DNA from: Dendronalium phyllosphericum CENA369
Lineage (GTDB): Bacteria; Cyanobacteriota; Cyanobacteriia; Cyanobacteriales; Nostocaceae
Direction: 5' to 3'
Length of the DNA: 42,311 nt
NCBI RefSeq assembly: GCF_016056275.1
Contig: NZ_JAECZA010000030.1
Coordinates: forward strand, 1 to 42,311
A program made the position numbers and the translations under genes. The notes beneath the pieces were generated by a model that saw only the letters and a program-made list of their open reading frames with translations, was not told the DNA's origin and did no database searches. Below are positions 26,650-35,354 of the stretch, piece after piece (position 1 is the first letter of the stretch; the number at the start of each line of letters is the position of its first letter).

Positions 26650-27975
26650 ATGAGCAATAAACCGAAAATAATTGTCCTGGATGATGACCCCACAGGTTCG
26701 CAAACAGTTCACAGCTGTTTGCTGCTAATGCGTTGGGATGTAGACACTTTACGCATCGGATTACGGGATGATTCGCCGATTTTCTTTGTGCTAACTAATA
26801 CCAGAGCTATGCCTACGGAGTCAGCAGCAACTGTGACGAAAGAAGTTTGCCAGAACTTGAAACTGGCGTTAGCTGCTGAAGGAATTACAGATTTTTTGAT
26901 TGTCAGCCGTTCTGATTCTACATTGCGGGGACATTACCCGATTGAAACAGATGCGATCGGATCTATACTCGGCCCGTTTGACGCTCATTTTCTCGTCCCT
27001 GCATTTTTTGAAGGCGGACGCATCACCCGTGACAGCGTACATTACTTGATTATCGATGGCATACCCACCCCAGTACATGAAACTGAGTTTGCCAAAGATT
27101 CAGTCTTCGGCTACCATCACAGCTATTTACCCAAATACGTAGAAGAAAAAACTCAAGGACGTATTAGTGCCGAGACAGTAGAAAGATTTTTACTTGCCGA
27201 TATTCGTAGTGGTAGCCGAGAACGTTTGCTAAAACTCAGTAGTAACCAGTGCGCTGTTGTCGATGGTGAAATCCAAACCGATCTCAACTCCTTTGCAGTT
27301 GATGTGTTGGCCGCAGCAAGTCTTGGGAAACGCTTTTTATTTCGTAGTGCTGCCAGTATCTTAACGGCTTTAGCTGCCTTACCTCCCCAACCCATTGCCG
27401 CAGAAAACATGGCAAAGTACGTGCGCCAAGGTAAACCCGGTGCAATCATTGTCGGTTCGCATGTCAAAAAGACAACTCAGCAATTAGCAGCACTATTACA
27501 AGTAGAAGGCATAGCAGGAATCGAAGTGGAGGTAGCACGATTACTTGATGGAGAAAATCAATCTGCTACACTACTAAACGATATCCTCGAAAAGATTCGC
27601 GGGGTACACAACGCTGGCAAAACACCAGTAGTTTATACCAGTCGTCAAGAACTAACTTTTCAGGATGTCAAGACACGATTAGAATTTGGGGTCAAGGTTT
27701 CCAGCCTATTAATGGATATCGTGCGAGGTTTACCATCGGATATCGGATTTTTGATCGGTAAGGGTGGCATTACCTCAAACGATATCCTGAGTACTGGTCT
27801 TGCCTTAACCTCAGCTCGGTTACTCGGTCAAATTTTACCTGGTTGTTCGATGGTAATTACAAATTCTGACCATCCCCAGTTTCCTAATTTGCCAGTTGTA
27901 CTATTTCCTGGTAATGTTGGCGATGCTGATGCCTTAGGGACAATTTACAAAAGATTAACTAAAAATACTAAGTGA
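26650..27975 (+). CDS. Four-carbon acid sugar kinase family protein
   Basis: A 441-residue ATP-dependent kinase of the OtnK/DUF1537 family, which phosphorylates four-carbon acid sugars such as threonate or erythronate. The N-terminus IIVLDDDPTGSQTVHS carries the substrate-binding aspartates; VSRSDSTLRGHYPIE, FLVPAFFEGGRIT and the C-terminal FLIGKGGITSNDI (nucleotide binding) are typical. The usual partner aldolase or epimerase genes are not adjacent, so the substrate is uncertain. It is followed by minC 171 bases away. Confidence 0.9.
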   Translation: MSNKPKIIVLDDDPTGSQTVHSCLLLMRWDVDTLRIGLRDDSPIFFVLTNTRAMPTESAATVTKEVCQNLKLALAAEGITDFLIVSRSDSTLRGHYPIETDAIGSILGPFDAHFLVPAFFEGGRITRDSVHYLIIDGIPTPVHETEFAKDSVFGYHHSYLPKYVEEKTQGRISAETVERFLLADIRSGSRERLLKLSSNQCAVVDGEIQTDLNSFAVDVLAAASLGKRFLFRSAASILTALAALPPQPIAAENMAKYVRQGKPGAIIVGSHVKKTTQQLAALLQVEGIAGIEVEVARLLDGENQSATLLNDILEKIRGVHNAGKTPVVYTSRQELTFQDVKTRLEFGVKVSSLLMDIVRGLPSDIGFLIGKGGITSNDILSTGLALTSARLLGQILPGCSMVITNSDHPQFPNLPVVLFPGNVGDADALGTIYKRLTKNTK

Positions 27976-28146
27976 AAATATTGTTGCATTATGCAACTAA
28001 TATTGGTAACTAGGAACTTCCAAGTAAAAAATATTCCATTGTTATTGTTGACTGTTGACTGTTCGCAGTCAACAACTTTAAGCGGAATAATTTATTTTTT
28101 GGAGTTCTCTTACTCGGTGTATTCCTTGTCTTTTGGCTGGTGCTGC

Positions 28147-29223
28147 ATGACTTCTGATTTTGTTACTCCCGATCTAGAGTCAAATTCTGCACTTCCTCAT
28201 GCAGAATCAATCTCTGACCTTTCGGATATAGATGTCAATTCTACCGTGTTTGATATGGAGCCAAATTTTGCCATTTCTGACGCAGATTCTGATTCTATCA
28301 TCCCAGATGCAGAGCTAAATTCTGTTCTCCTCTATTTAAAGTCAAATTCTCCCGTTGACGACGTAGAGTCAAAGCCTGCAATCCTAGATATGAAATCTAA
28401 TTCTGTTCCCATCGATGCAGAGTCAAATTCTGCTTTTTTAGATATCAATTTCACTGAATCAGCAATAGTAGAGAATAAATTCCCAAATAACATCCAAGTT
28501 CAATTGAAAAGTGAGGAGGGACGACTAGTAGTAATTTTGCCAACAGAATTTCAAGTACCTGCTTCAGAACTTACTTGGTCTGAAATTTGGCAACAATTAA
28601 AGTTACGATTGAACGCAGGCGATCGCTTGCGTGTAACCAATACACCAGTACATTTAATCGCACAAGACCGCTTATTAGATGGCAGACAGCTGCAAGAACT
28701 CGCTGAGAGTTTTAGCGAAGTTCAACTACAACTGAAATCTGTAGCAACAAGTCGTCGGCAAACTGCGATCGCTGCTGTCACATCTGGTTATTCTGTAGAA
28801 CAAATACAACCAGAAACATTACTCACTTCGGAATTGAAAACAGCCTCGGCCCCCCAAGCAGATGCCCTCTACCTGGAAATGACCATACGTTCTGGAGTAG
28901 AAATTCGTCATCCCGGTTCGGTAATTGTTTTGGGAGATTTAAATCCAGGTGGTATTGTAATTGCAGAAGGAGATATTTTGGTGTGGGGGCGTTTACGAGG
29001 AATAGCTCATGCTGGTGCTGGTGGCAATCGTGAGTGCCTGATTATGGCCTTGCAAATGGAACCAACCCAATTGCGGATTGCAGATACTGTAGCTAGAGCA
29101 CCAGAGAAATCGCCAATGCAGTTTTTTCCGGAAGTGGCCCATATTACGCCCCAAGGAATTCGCATTGCTAGGGCAATTGATTTTTCCAAAAATCAACTCA
29201 ACAGGATCAATCAAGTCCTATAA
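28147..29223 (+). CDS. minC: Septum site-determining protein MinC, with repeat-bearing N-terminal extension
   Basis: Inhibitor of FtsZ assembly, brought to the membrane by MinD. I chose the ATG at 28147 (358 residues); the frame is open another 52 codons upstream, but that part looks non-coding. Residues 1-110 are an acidic, serine-rich region with degenerate units such as DAESNSA, DLESNSA and DMKSNSV. The MinC N domain starts near IQVQLKSEEGRLVVILP (residue 116). The C-terminal beta-helix (from about 245) has SGVEIRHPGSVIVLGDLNPG and GDILVWGRLRG. First gene of a minCDE cluster. Confidence 0.92.
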   Translation: MTSDFVTPDLESNSALPHAESISDLSDIDVNSTVFDMEPNFAISDADSDSIIPDAELNSVLLYLKSNSPVDDVESKPAILDMKSNSVPIDAESNSAFLDINFTESAIVENKFPNNIQVQLKSEEGRLVVILPTEFQVPASELTWSEIWQQLKLRLNAGDRLRVTNTPVHLIAQDRLLDGRQLQELAESFSEVQLQLKSVATSRRQTAIAAVTSGYSVEQIQPETLLTSELKTASAPQADALYLEMTIRSGVEIRHPGSVIVLGDLNPGGIVIAEGDILVWGRLRGIAHAGAGGNRECLIMALQMEPTQLRIADTVARAPEKSPMQFFPEVAHITPQGIRIARAIDFSKNQLNRINQVL

Positions 29224-29439
29224 ATATTAACTTGAAGATGAAGGATGTAGACGCAAAGCGACTTGCCGCAAGCTAGGATAAAGGCTAAAGGATGAAATAA
29301 AAAACATTCACCTCGCTCTCGTCATGACGATCGGATATTTCTTCATATCTGATACGATACTTCATACTTTATACTTCAATTTACATACTTCAATTTATTG
29401 TTCTATATTTCCTGAACGTCAATCGAGCGCATTCACATC

Positions 29440-30246
29440 ATGACTCGCATTATTGTGATTACCTCCGGCAAAGGAGGGGTGGGTAAAACCACAGTTTCAG
29501 CAAATTTAGGTATGGCTTTAGCCAAAATGGGGCGGCAAATTGCCCTAATTGATGCGGATTTTGGTCTGAGAAATTTAGATTTGCTGCTCGGCCTAGAAAA
29601 CCGCATCGTTTATACTGCCGTAGAAGTGCTATCTAGAGAGTGCCGATTAGAACAAGCTTTGGTGAAAGATAAGCGGCTACCCAACCTCGTACTTTTGCCA
29701 GCAGCGCAAAATCGTTCTAAAGATGCAGTCAATCCCGAACAGATGAAGTTATTGGTGAATGCACTAGCACAAAAGTATCAATACGTGCTGATTGATAGTC
29801 CGGCTGGGATTGAAAATGGCTTTAAAAATGCGATCGCCCCCGCCAAAGAAGCTTTAATTGTCACCACGCCAGAAATCTCCGCTGTTCGTGATGCTGACCG
29901 AGTAGTTGGATTGCTAGAAGCCCAAGGTGTCAAGCGCGTTCATTTAATAATTAACCGTATCAGACCCGCAATGGTACGAGCAAATGATATGATGTCAGTG
30001 CAAGATGTTCAGGAACTTCTGGCAATACCCTTAATTGGGGTGATCCCTGACGATGAGCGTGTTATTGTCTCTACCAATCGCGGAGAACCTTTGGTATTAA
30101 ATGAAACTCCCTCTATAGCTGCTTTAGCTTTTGAAAACATTGCTCGGAGATTAGAAGGGGAAACCGTTGAATTTCTAGATTTCGACTCACCCCAAGAGAA
30201 TATTTTCGCGCGTCTGCGAAAGTTATTGTGGACAAAGATTGTTTAA
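29440..30246 (+). CDS. minD: Septum site-determining ATPase MinD
   Basis: Membrane-binding ATPase of the ParA/MinD class that places the division septum. The deviant Walker [27 protein letters not shown] and [11 protein letters not shown] are present. The C-terminus [11 protein letters not shown] is the amphipathic membrane-targeting helix. Length (268 residues) is normal. It lies 216 bases after minC and 35 bases before minE. Confidence 0.97.
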   Translation: MTRIIVITSGKGGVGKTTVSANLGMALAKMGRQIALIDADFGLRNLDLLLGLENRIVYTAVEVLSRECRLEQALVKDKRLPNLVLLPAAQNRSKDAVNPEQMKLLVNALAQKYQYVLIDSPAGIENGFKNAIAPAKEALIVTTPEISAVRDADRVVGLLEAQGVKRVHLIINRIRPAMVRANDMMSVQDVQELLAIPLIGVIPDDERVIVSTNRGEPLVLNETPSIAALAFENIARRLEGETVEFLDFDSPQENIFARLRKLLWTKIV

Positions 30247-30281
30247 TTCATTTTCCAGGGTTCGCCCCAGACCTATTTGCA

Positions 30282-30632
30282 ATGATTGAACTTCTAGAAC
30301 GACTTTTTTCTCGCAATTCTGATGACAGTCGCGCTCAAGTAAAACGTCGCCTGCAATTGGTGATTGCCCACGATCGCGCAGCTTTAGAACCTCAGATTTT
30401 AGAAAAAATGCGACAAGAAATTTTAGAAATAGTTTGTCGCTATGTTGAAGTTGAGACGAATGGTTTGGAATTTTCTTTAGAAAGCAACCAACGAACGACA
30501 GCCTTAATTGCTAATTTGCCGATCCGTCGCGTCAAAGACATGTTGCTAGAAACATCCGAATTAGATAGCAGCGATTCTCCAAAAAGTCTAGATTCAGGAG
30601 TCAGAAGCCAAAAGAATCAAGATTTTTCCTGA
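30282..30632 (+). CDS. minE: Cell division topological specificity factor MinE
   Basis: Stimulates MinD ATPase and restricts MinCD to the poles. I place the start at ATG 30282, giving [12 protein letters not shown], the conserved amphipathic start; the frame extends 18 codons further upstream without family support. [17 protein letters not shown] and IVCRYVEVE match the family. The last 15 or so residues ([12 protein letters not shown]) are read from a heptamer repeat of the GGAGTCAG class and are probably not part of the ancestral protein. Confidence 0.94.
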   Translation: MIELLERLFSRNSDDSRAQVKRRLQLVIAHDRAALEPQILEKMRQEILEIVCRYVEVETNGLEFSLESNQRTTALIANLPIRRVKDMLLETSELDSSDSPKSLDSGVRSQKNQDFS

Positions 30633-30980
30633 CTTTTGAATTTTGGTTTTTTGCTCGGAAAGAGTTTTTTAAGCAAACAATTTTTAATTGCTCAAAGCCT
30701 TAAAGCAACTGGGTTTTTACTCAGCACTTTGCTATATATAGCGGTCGCCAGTAGTGTTTGGACATCATACAGACGATTAAACCTAGACACAAAAAGACTT
30801 TTCACTCAGTCCCCAATCCCCAGCTATACCAATTAAGAAAACATGCCATAGATTAACTCCAAGCCAAATGCCGAAAGCTATCTCAATTTAAAATTCAAAA
30901 AAATATTATTTTTGTGCGATCGCAAAACAATTCCCGTTATCAGCTTTAGTGACAACGGGAATTAATTGATTTTAGATAAA
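30633..30980. other. Intergenic region after minE
   Basis: No supported gene; a 66-codon plus-strand frame here runs through a dispersed repeat and is rejected. The region holds repeat copy 2 (30737-30810), heptamer-like CCCCAATCCCCAGC, a HIP1 site and AT-rich sequence. minE and the next gene converge here. Confidence 0.6.
30737..30810 (-). repeat. Dispersed 74-bp repeat, copy 2
   Basis: The reverse complement of this stretch matches 13230-13302 with about six substitutions and one indel. Both copies are next to ATCCCC/GGGGAT heptamer-like sequence. It is probably a non-autonomous dispersed element. Confidence 0.85.
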
Positions 30981-32300
30981 CTATCTAGAAGCGACTTGTG
31001 AACCCGGCCAAACTTCTGTAATTTTTTGACCAAAAGTAATCGGCTGATCTGCATCTGTAGTATTCACTGTCTTACCATTAGTATCAACTTGTACTAAAGG
31101 CCAGTTTTCGTCTCCCATTTCACCCGCCCGGAATAGTACATTATTTGGTTGATTTTTACTCCAACCTAATAACACTGCAATTTTCTCATGGTCAGCTTCC
31201 TCTTGGGCGGGAGCAACGGTGTTGACTTGATTTTTTTGCCGATCCCAAATCACTGCACGATCTGTAGCATCGCCTGTGTTGAATACTCCTTCAAACTTGC
31301 GTGCTAAGAAGCGATCGCTTTTTTCCGACCAACTAACAGGAACTAACACCCCAATTTTCCCATTGGTGTCGTTTGCTTCCGCCGCAGAAACATTTGTACT
31401 CGCTAAAGGATCGTTGACAGCAGCAGTAGAAGCCATCACCTGTAACTTCTTAGTTTGTTTATCTTCTACAAATAAAACGCTAGTAACTCTGCTGTTATAC
31501 ATTTCGGGTTTTACTTCCATTTGTACCCGACTGTAAACCACATACCTACCATCAGGAGAAACCACAGGTACGCTACGGTAATAGCGGACTCCAGAAATCC
31601 CTTTGGAACCAACAGCTTCTTGAGTTGCTACAATCCACTTCCAAGGTATCGGATGCGGACTTCCGATTGGGTCTGTTTGAACTGCTTGTGACTCATCAGG
31701 TTGTTCGGCAGGTGTTTCCGTAGTTGAATCTAGTTGTGATTCTGTCAGAATTGGTACGACTGGTGTAATTTGAGTTGTTGCCAATGTCTTCACTACAGGC
31801 ACTTTACTCGGTAGAGAATTATTTTCTCCTGTCAAAGATTGGCTACGAGCAGTTTTAAATTTTGGTGCTAAATTTAGTTTACTAACAGATATCTCTGGCA
31901 TCGGTGCGAGTTCTACTGCTGCCAACGAACCGATATCGGCTAGATCGCTACTCGATCGAGAATAATCTTTTGCCACCAAAGATTCATTGTTGTCCGCTTG
32001 TAATGTTGGCGGATCTCCAGCATTCATTTCCAATGATACAGAGTCAGATTCTTCAGTTGCCGAGGTGGCTGGAGAAGGCTTTAATATATCAGCTAACTCA
32101 GGTTCGCTAACAGCAGCAACTTCCTGAGGTACATCAGATTCTCCGGTTTCTGAAGTAACTTTTGCTACTTCTTTCAATTGTTTCGCTGAAGTAGCGTGAC
32201 CAGATGCTGCAACTAAAGGAGCAATCAGCATCACAACGACAATGTAATTGAGAAATGGTTGAGCGCGGAACCATCCTGACAGCAAGAGGGATTTAAGCAT
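30981..32300 (-). CDS. Probable exported or membrane-anchored protein with low-complexity linker
   Basis: A 439-residue protein. A hydrophobic segment at about residues 14-32 (FLNYIVVVMLIAPLVAAS) is either a signal peptide or an anchor. Residues about 35-200 are Ser/Thr/Glu/Pro-rich and probably disordered. The C-terminal 220 residues look folded and beta-rich, with VVSPDGRYVVYSRVQMEV, LFVEDKQTKKLQVMAST, VSWSEKSDRFLARKFEG and a run that resembles TolB/WD-like blades. No named family was recognised; it may be specific to cyanobacteria. It converges with minE. Confidence 0.75.
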   Translation of the reverse strand: MLKSLLLSGWFRAQPFLNYIVVVMLIAPLVAASGHATSAKQLKEVAKVTSETGESDVPQEVAAVSEPELADILKPSPATSATEESDSVSLEMNAGDPPTLQADNNESLVAKDYSRSSSDLADIGSLAAVELAPMPEISVSKLNLAPKFKTARSQSLTGENNSLPSKVPVVKTLATTQITPVVPILTESQLDSTTETPAEQPDESQAVQTDPIGSPHPIPWKWIVATQEAVGSKGISGVRYYRSVPVVSPDGRYVVYSRVQMEVKPEMYNSRVTSVLFVEDKQTKKLQVMASTAAVNDPLASTNVSAAEANDTNGKIGVLVPVSWSEKSDRFLARKFEGVFNTGDATDRAVIWDRQKNQVNTVAPAQEEADHEKIAVLLGWSKNQPNNVLFRAGEMGDENWPLVQVDTNGKTVNTTDADQPITFGQKITEVWPGSQVASR

Positions 32301-33257
32301 GTGTAGACTCTCTAGAGGCGTGGTTGCTGTGTGAGGAGCAATGACTGTGTAGCAAGTGGGTAGGCGATATTTACAGGTATAACAACAAACTCAAAAGTTG
32401 AACGAGTTTAATGAGATAAATTGCTTCAAGTTTGAATATTTTTACAAAAGTTTAGTATCATTATTCGCACCTTTTACTAGCATTCGCTTATTTATACGGA
32501 AATTATGCCAGCAGAAAACAAACGCAGATTAACTAAGTAATGACTGCATAAATATAGACTTTTGCTACCCTTAACTTATGTTAAAGAGTATTAAACGTCT
32601 GATGTTGGCTAGAGATACTAGCAGCACAAAGGTAGAGCAGAATAGCTGAACTGTTGGGAGTGGCGTTAGCAATAGCTAAGTCGCAGGAGGCTCCCCTAAT
32701 TTCCTGCTACAACAGCACAGACCCCGATAACGGTAGAAGTGAGGCGTTACTTTAAAAGCTGGGAAAGATGACGCACATCACATGATACTCGAAAAATACT
32801 ATTAGCATCCACCCTCAGCTATAACTTAATGTTAACTGTAACAATTGCGAGAGTACAATCTACTTAACGCAAATATACTTATAGCCAAATCCAAAAGGAT
32901 AGTAATAAAAGAGATTAAGTAGGTGAGTAAGTCAGGGTGAATATTTATCATTGAGATTGGGCGCAAGGCACAAGGAAAGAGGATTTTAATTTAGTTCATG
33001 TTTATTCACATAGTTTGGTCTGATTGTGCCGACTGATTTATACATAAATTACCTATCGGTAGACATAGCTAAATAATTTAGAAATGTCAGCAGTAAATGC
33101 ATTTGATATCAGCTTATCTGCTTGCTATTTTTTCACAAGTCTATCAAATAAACCCAAGTTTCGCTAGTGTAATTGAAAGTATTTGCAAACTGCAAAGGAC
33201 GCAGAGAATATGACTAATGGCTATGCCTATTCATCAATGACCTTTAACTATTAACTA
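32301..33257. other. Long intergenic region upstream of fmt
   Basis: About 960 bases with no coding frame that I can support. A structured spot at 32656-32695 has GGGAG pairing with CTCCC around an inner TTAGC-AATA-GCTAA stem; it resembles the GGCGTTAGC-type dispersed elements also seen near 13095. The rest is AT-rich and must hold the promoters of fmt and of the minus-strand exported-protein gene. Confidence 0.55.
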
Positions 33258-34262
33258 ATGAAAATCATATTTTTTGGTACTCCTCAATTTGCTGTTCCTA
33301 CCCTAGAAAAGTTGCTGAATCAACCAAAATTTGAAGTTTTGGCAGTTGTGACCCAGCCAGATAAACGTCGGGGAAGGGGAAATAAACTTACCCCTTCACC
33401 AGTAAAAAATGTTGCGATCGCTCACAACTTGCCAGTATGGCAACCCCAGCGAGTGAAAAAAGACATTGAAACTTTAACACAACTCCAACAATCAGACGCA
33501 GATGTGTTTGTTATTGTTGCTTACGGACAGATTTTATCGCAAAAAATCTTAGATATGCCAAAGTTAGGTTGCGTTAATGTCCATGGCTCGATTTTACCTA
33601 AATATCGAGGTGCAGCTCCGATTCAGTGGTGTCTGTATAACGGTGAAAAGGAAACGGGGATTACCACAATGTTAATGGATGCGGGGATGGATACCGGAGC
33701 AATGCTACTAACAGCAACTACACCTATTGGATTACTTGATAATGCCCAAGATTTAGCCCAAAGCCTATCTACAATTGGTGGAGATTTACTGCTAGAAACT
33801 CTTTTAAAACTAGAAAGTCAAGAAATTGAACCAGTTTTGCAAAATAATTCTGAAGCGACTTATGCACCTTTGATTCAAAAGCAGGATTACGGATTAGATT
33901 GGTCAAAAAGTGCTATCCAATTACACAATCAAATTAGAGGCTTTTACCCAAACTGTACTGCTACCTTTCGCAGCCACCCCATAAAAATTACAGCTACCAT
34001 TCCCCTTGGTTCTGCTTACGATCGCGAACTCCCAACAGAATTACAAAAGTCAATTCACAAACTACCTAATTTGTCAAGTATATCGGGTAGCCCTGGAGAA
34101 ATAGTAAGCATCGCCAAGGGAATTGGAGCGATCGTCCAAACTGGTGAGGGTTTGTTGCTCTTGCAAGAAGTTCAGCCAGCTGGCAAACGCCCCCAATCGG
34201 GCTGGGATTTTGTTAATGGTACTCGCCTAACTGTAGGAGAAGTATTTGGTCTTGGGGGTTAA
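33258..34262 (+). CDS. fmt: Methionyl-tRNA formyltransferase
   Basis: Formylates initiator Met-tRNA with 10-formyl-tetrahydrofolate. The 334-residue protein has [34 protein letters not shown] (catalytic Asn-His region) and [17 protein letters not shown], then the C-terminal tRNA-binding domain with [13 protein letters not shown]. No deformylase gene is adjacent. Confidence 0.97.
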   Translation: MKIIFFGTPQFAVPTLEKLLNQPKFEVLAVVTQPDKRRGRGNKLTPSPVKNVAIAHNLPVWQPQRVKKDIETLTQLQQSDADVFVIVAYGQILSQKILDMPKLGCVNVHGSILPKYRGAAPIQWCLYNGEKETGITTMLMDAGMDTGAMLLTATTPIGLLDNAQDLAQSLSTIGGDLLLETLLKLESQEIEPVLQNNSEATYAPLIQKQDYGLDWSKSAIQLHNQIRGFYPNCTATFRSHPIKITATIPLGSAYDRELPTELQKSIHKLPNLSSISGSPGEIVSIAKGIGAIVQTGEGLLLLQEVQPAGKRPQSGWDFVNGTRLTVGEVFGLGG

Positions 34263-34314
34263 GGAAGGGGGATGAGGCAGCCGGGGGAGCAGAAGAAATA
34301 AAACAACTGACCTT

Positions 34315-34375
34315 TGTAGAGACGCGTAGACGCTCGTCAGAGCGGCTTCTCGTAAGAGTATAATCGCGTCTCTAC
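34315..34375. repeat. Palindromic dispersed element (TGTAGAGACGCG arms)
   Basis: TGTAGAGACGCG at 34315-34326 and CGCGTCTCTAC at 34365-34375 form inverted ends around about 38 bases. Related ends occur in the egtB insertion (21257-21330) and at 40743. The stop codon of the adjacent minus-strand gene (34372-34374) lies within the right arm. Confidence 0.8.
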
Positions 34376-34734
34376 GACAACTGTGACTCTTCATAAAAGC
34401 GGCAAGATTCGCAAGGCCCCTCTGGATTAACTGCACAGCGAATGATTTCAGAATGAGCATTAAAACTACAAGTGGCATCACCAATTACCCAACGTCCCTG
34501 TACTAAAGTTTTTTCAGCTGGTCTTTGAGCAGACTGGACGTAAATAGCAATATTATTCAAGTGGTAACGCCCTAATTTAATTTGGTATCTGTGGCGGCGC
34601 TCTAAAACAGCGTAGGTTTTTCCTTCAAAATCTAGATAGTTTCCAGGTTGGGGTGTCCAATCGAGTTGGACTCTACCAAGGCATTGACGCGGATGCGTCA
34701 GAATTACCTCGGTTGGTAAAGAGTCTGGCTCCAT
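34372..34734 (-). CDS. DUF6464-like protein with conserved cysteines
   Basis: A 120-residue protein. The N-terminal 70 residues look like a small beta-barrel (GNYLDFEGKTYAVLERRHRY). The end has DATCSFNAHSEIIRCAVNPE followed by GPCESCRFYE, with four cysteines that could bind a metal. I recall this pattern as DUF6464, found in cyanobacteria; the label is moderate in confidence. The last residues (SQLS) and stop are read from a dispersed palindromic element. Confidence 0.65.
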   Translation of the reverse strand: MEPDSLPTEVILTHPRQCLGRVQLDWTPQPGNYLDFEGKTYAVLERRHRYQIKLGRYHLNNIAIYVQSAQRPAEKTLVQGRWVIGDATCSFNAHSEIIRCAVNPEGPCESCRFYEESQLS

Positions 34735-35354
34735 AAGTTTATGTGATGTGATTTACATTATAAAAATGGTATCGCAGTAGCCTACTCTAGCTTACCGAAT
34801 TTAGAATATAATTAATGGTTGACTAGATTCTGGGACTAGGAATCAGCCACTGGGGATTAGGAAAAAATATTTGTATTACTTTTGTTGTGCCTACTACTCG
34901 ACCAACCCAAAATTGTTGGGTTAAGGCCGACATAAAGACGCGGAGAATTTTTAACCAAGCAAAGTTTCCTTGGCAGACCACTACAAAACACCCACGATCT
35001 TTATTCCCAAACTCATAATTTCTAGTATGGAATTTCTGTTGTGTGCCGAGCGAGAAAGTAGTAACTAAAAGATTGAATATAAAATAAATAGAAATATTTA
35101 TCGTTAGTTCAAACAGATGTGTATTGAACTCTTAAAACCTAGAAAATAATTAAATTTTAATATAACAACTTTGTGCTTCAAGGAAACGTCTAGACGTAGA
35201 AAGACCTTGGTGTAAACTTTAGCAGCTAAGGAAAGAATTGTTTCCAAACCTTAACAAAGTCATCAGATTTTTACAAACACAGTATAAAGAATTGGCAACA
35301 TTGGGTAAGGACAGTCAACAATAGCCATAGCTAAACTAGGAGTATTGCCAACCT
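34735..35354. other. Intergenic region upstream of glgP
   Basis: About 620 bases without a supported gene. It contains a heptamer-like patch (GGGACTAGGAATC to GGGGATTAGG, near 34830-34860), AT-rich DNA and, at the end, AGGAG (35338-35342) as the ribosome-binding site of glgP. No clear promoter was recognised. Confidence 0.5.

Noticed and set aside
27991-28146. Upstream 52-codon extension of minC
   Set aside because: It runs through intergenic-looking sequence with a heptamer-like TTGACTGTTGACTG patch, and the extra residues have no MinC similarity.
30228-30281. Upstream start of minE overlapping minD
   Set aside because: MinE proteins start with the amphipathic MIELLERLF segment, which begins at 30282.
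30636-30836. 66-codon plus-strand frame after minE
   Set aside because: It covers dispersed repeat copy 2 and heptamer-like sequence and has no protein-like features.
32301-33257. Possible structured RNA gene (6S, tmRNA, SRP) upstream of fmt
   Set aside because: Only a short nested stem at 32656-32695 was found; no diagnostic conserved core of any known RNA was recognised.
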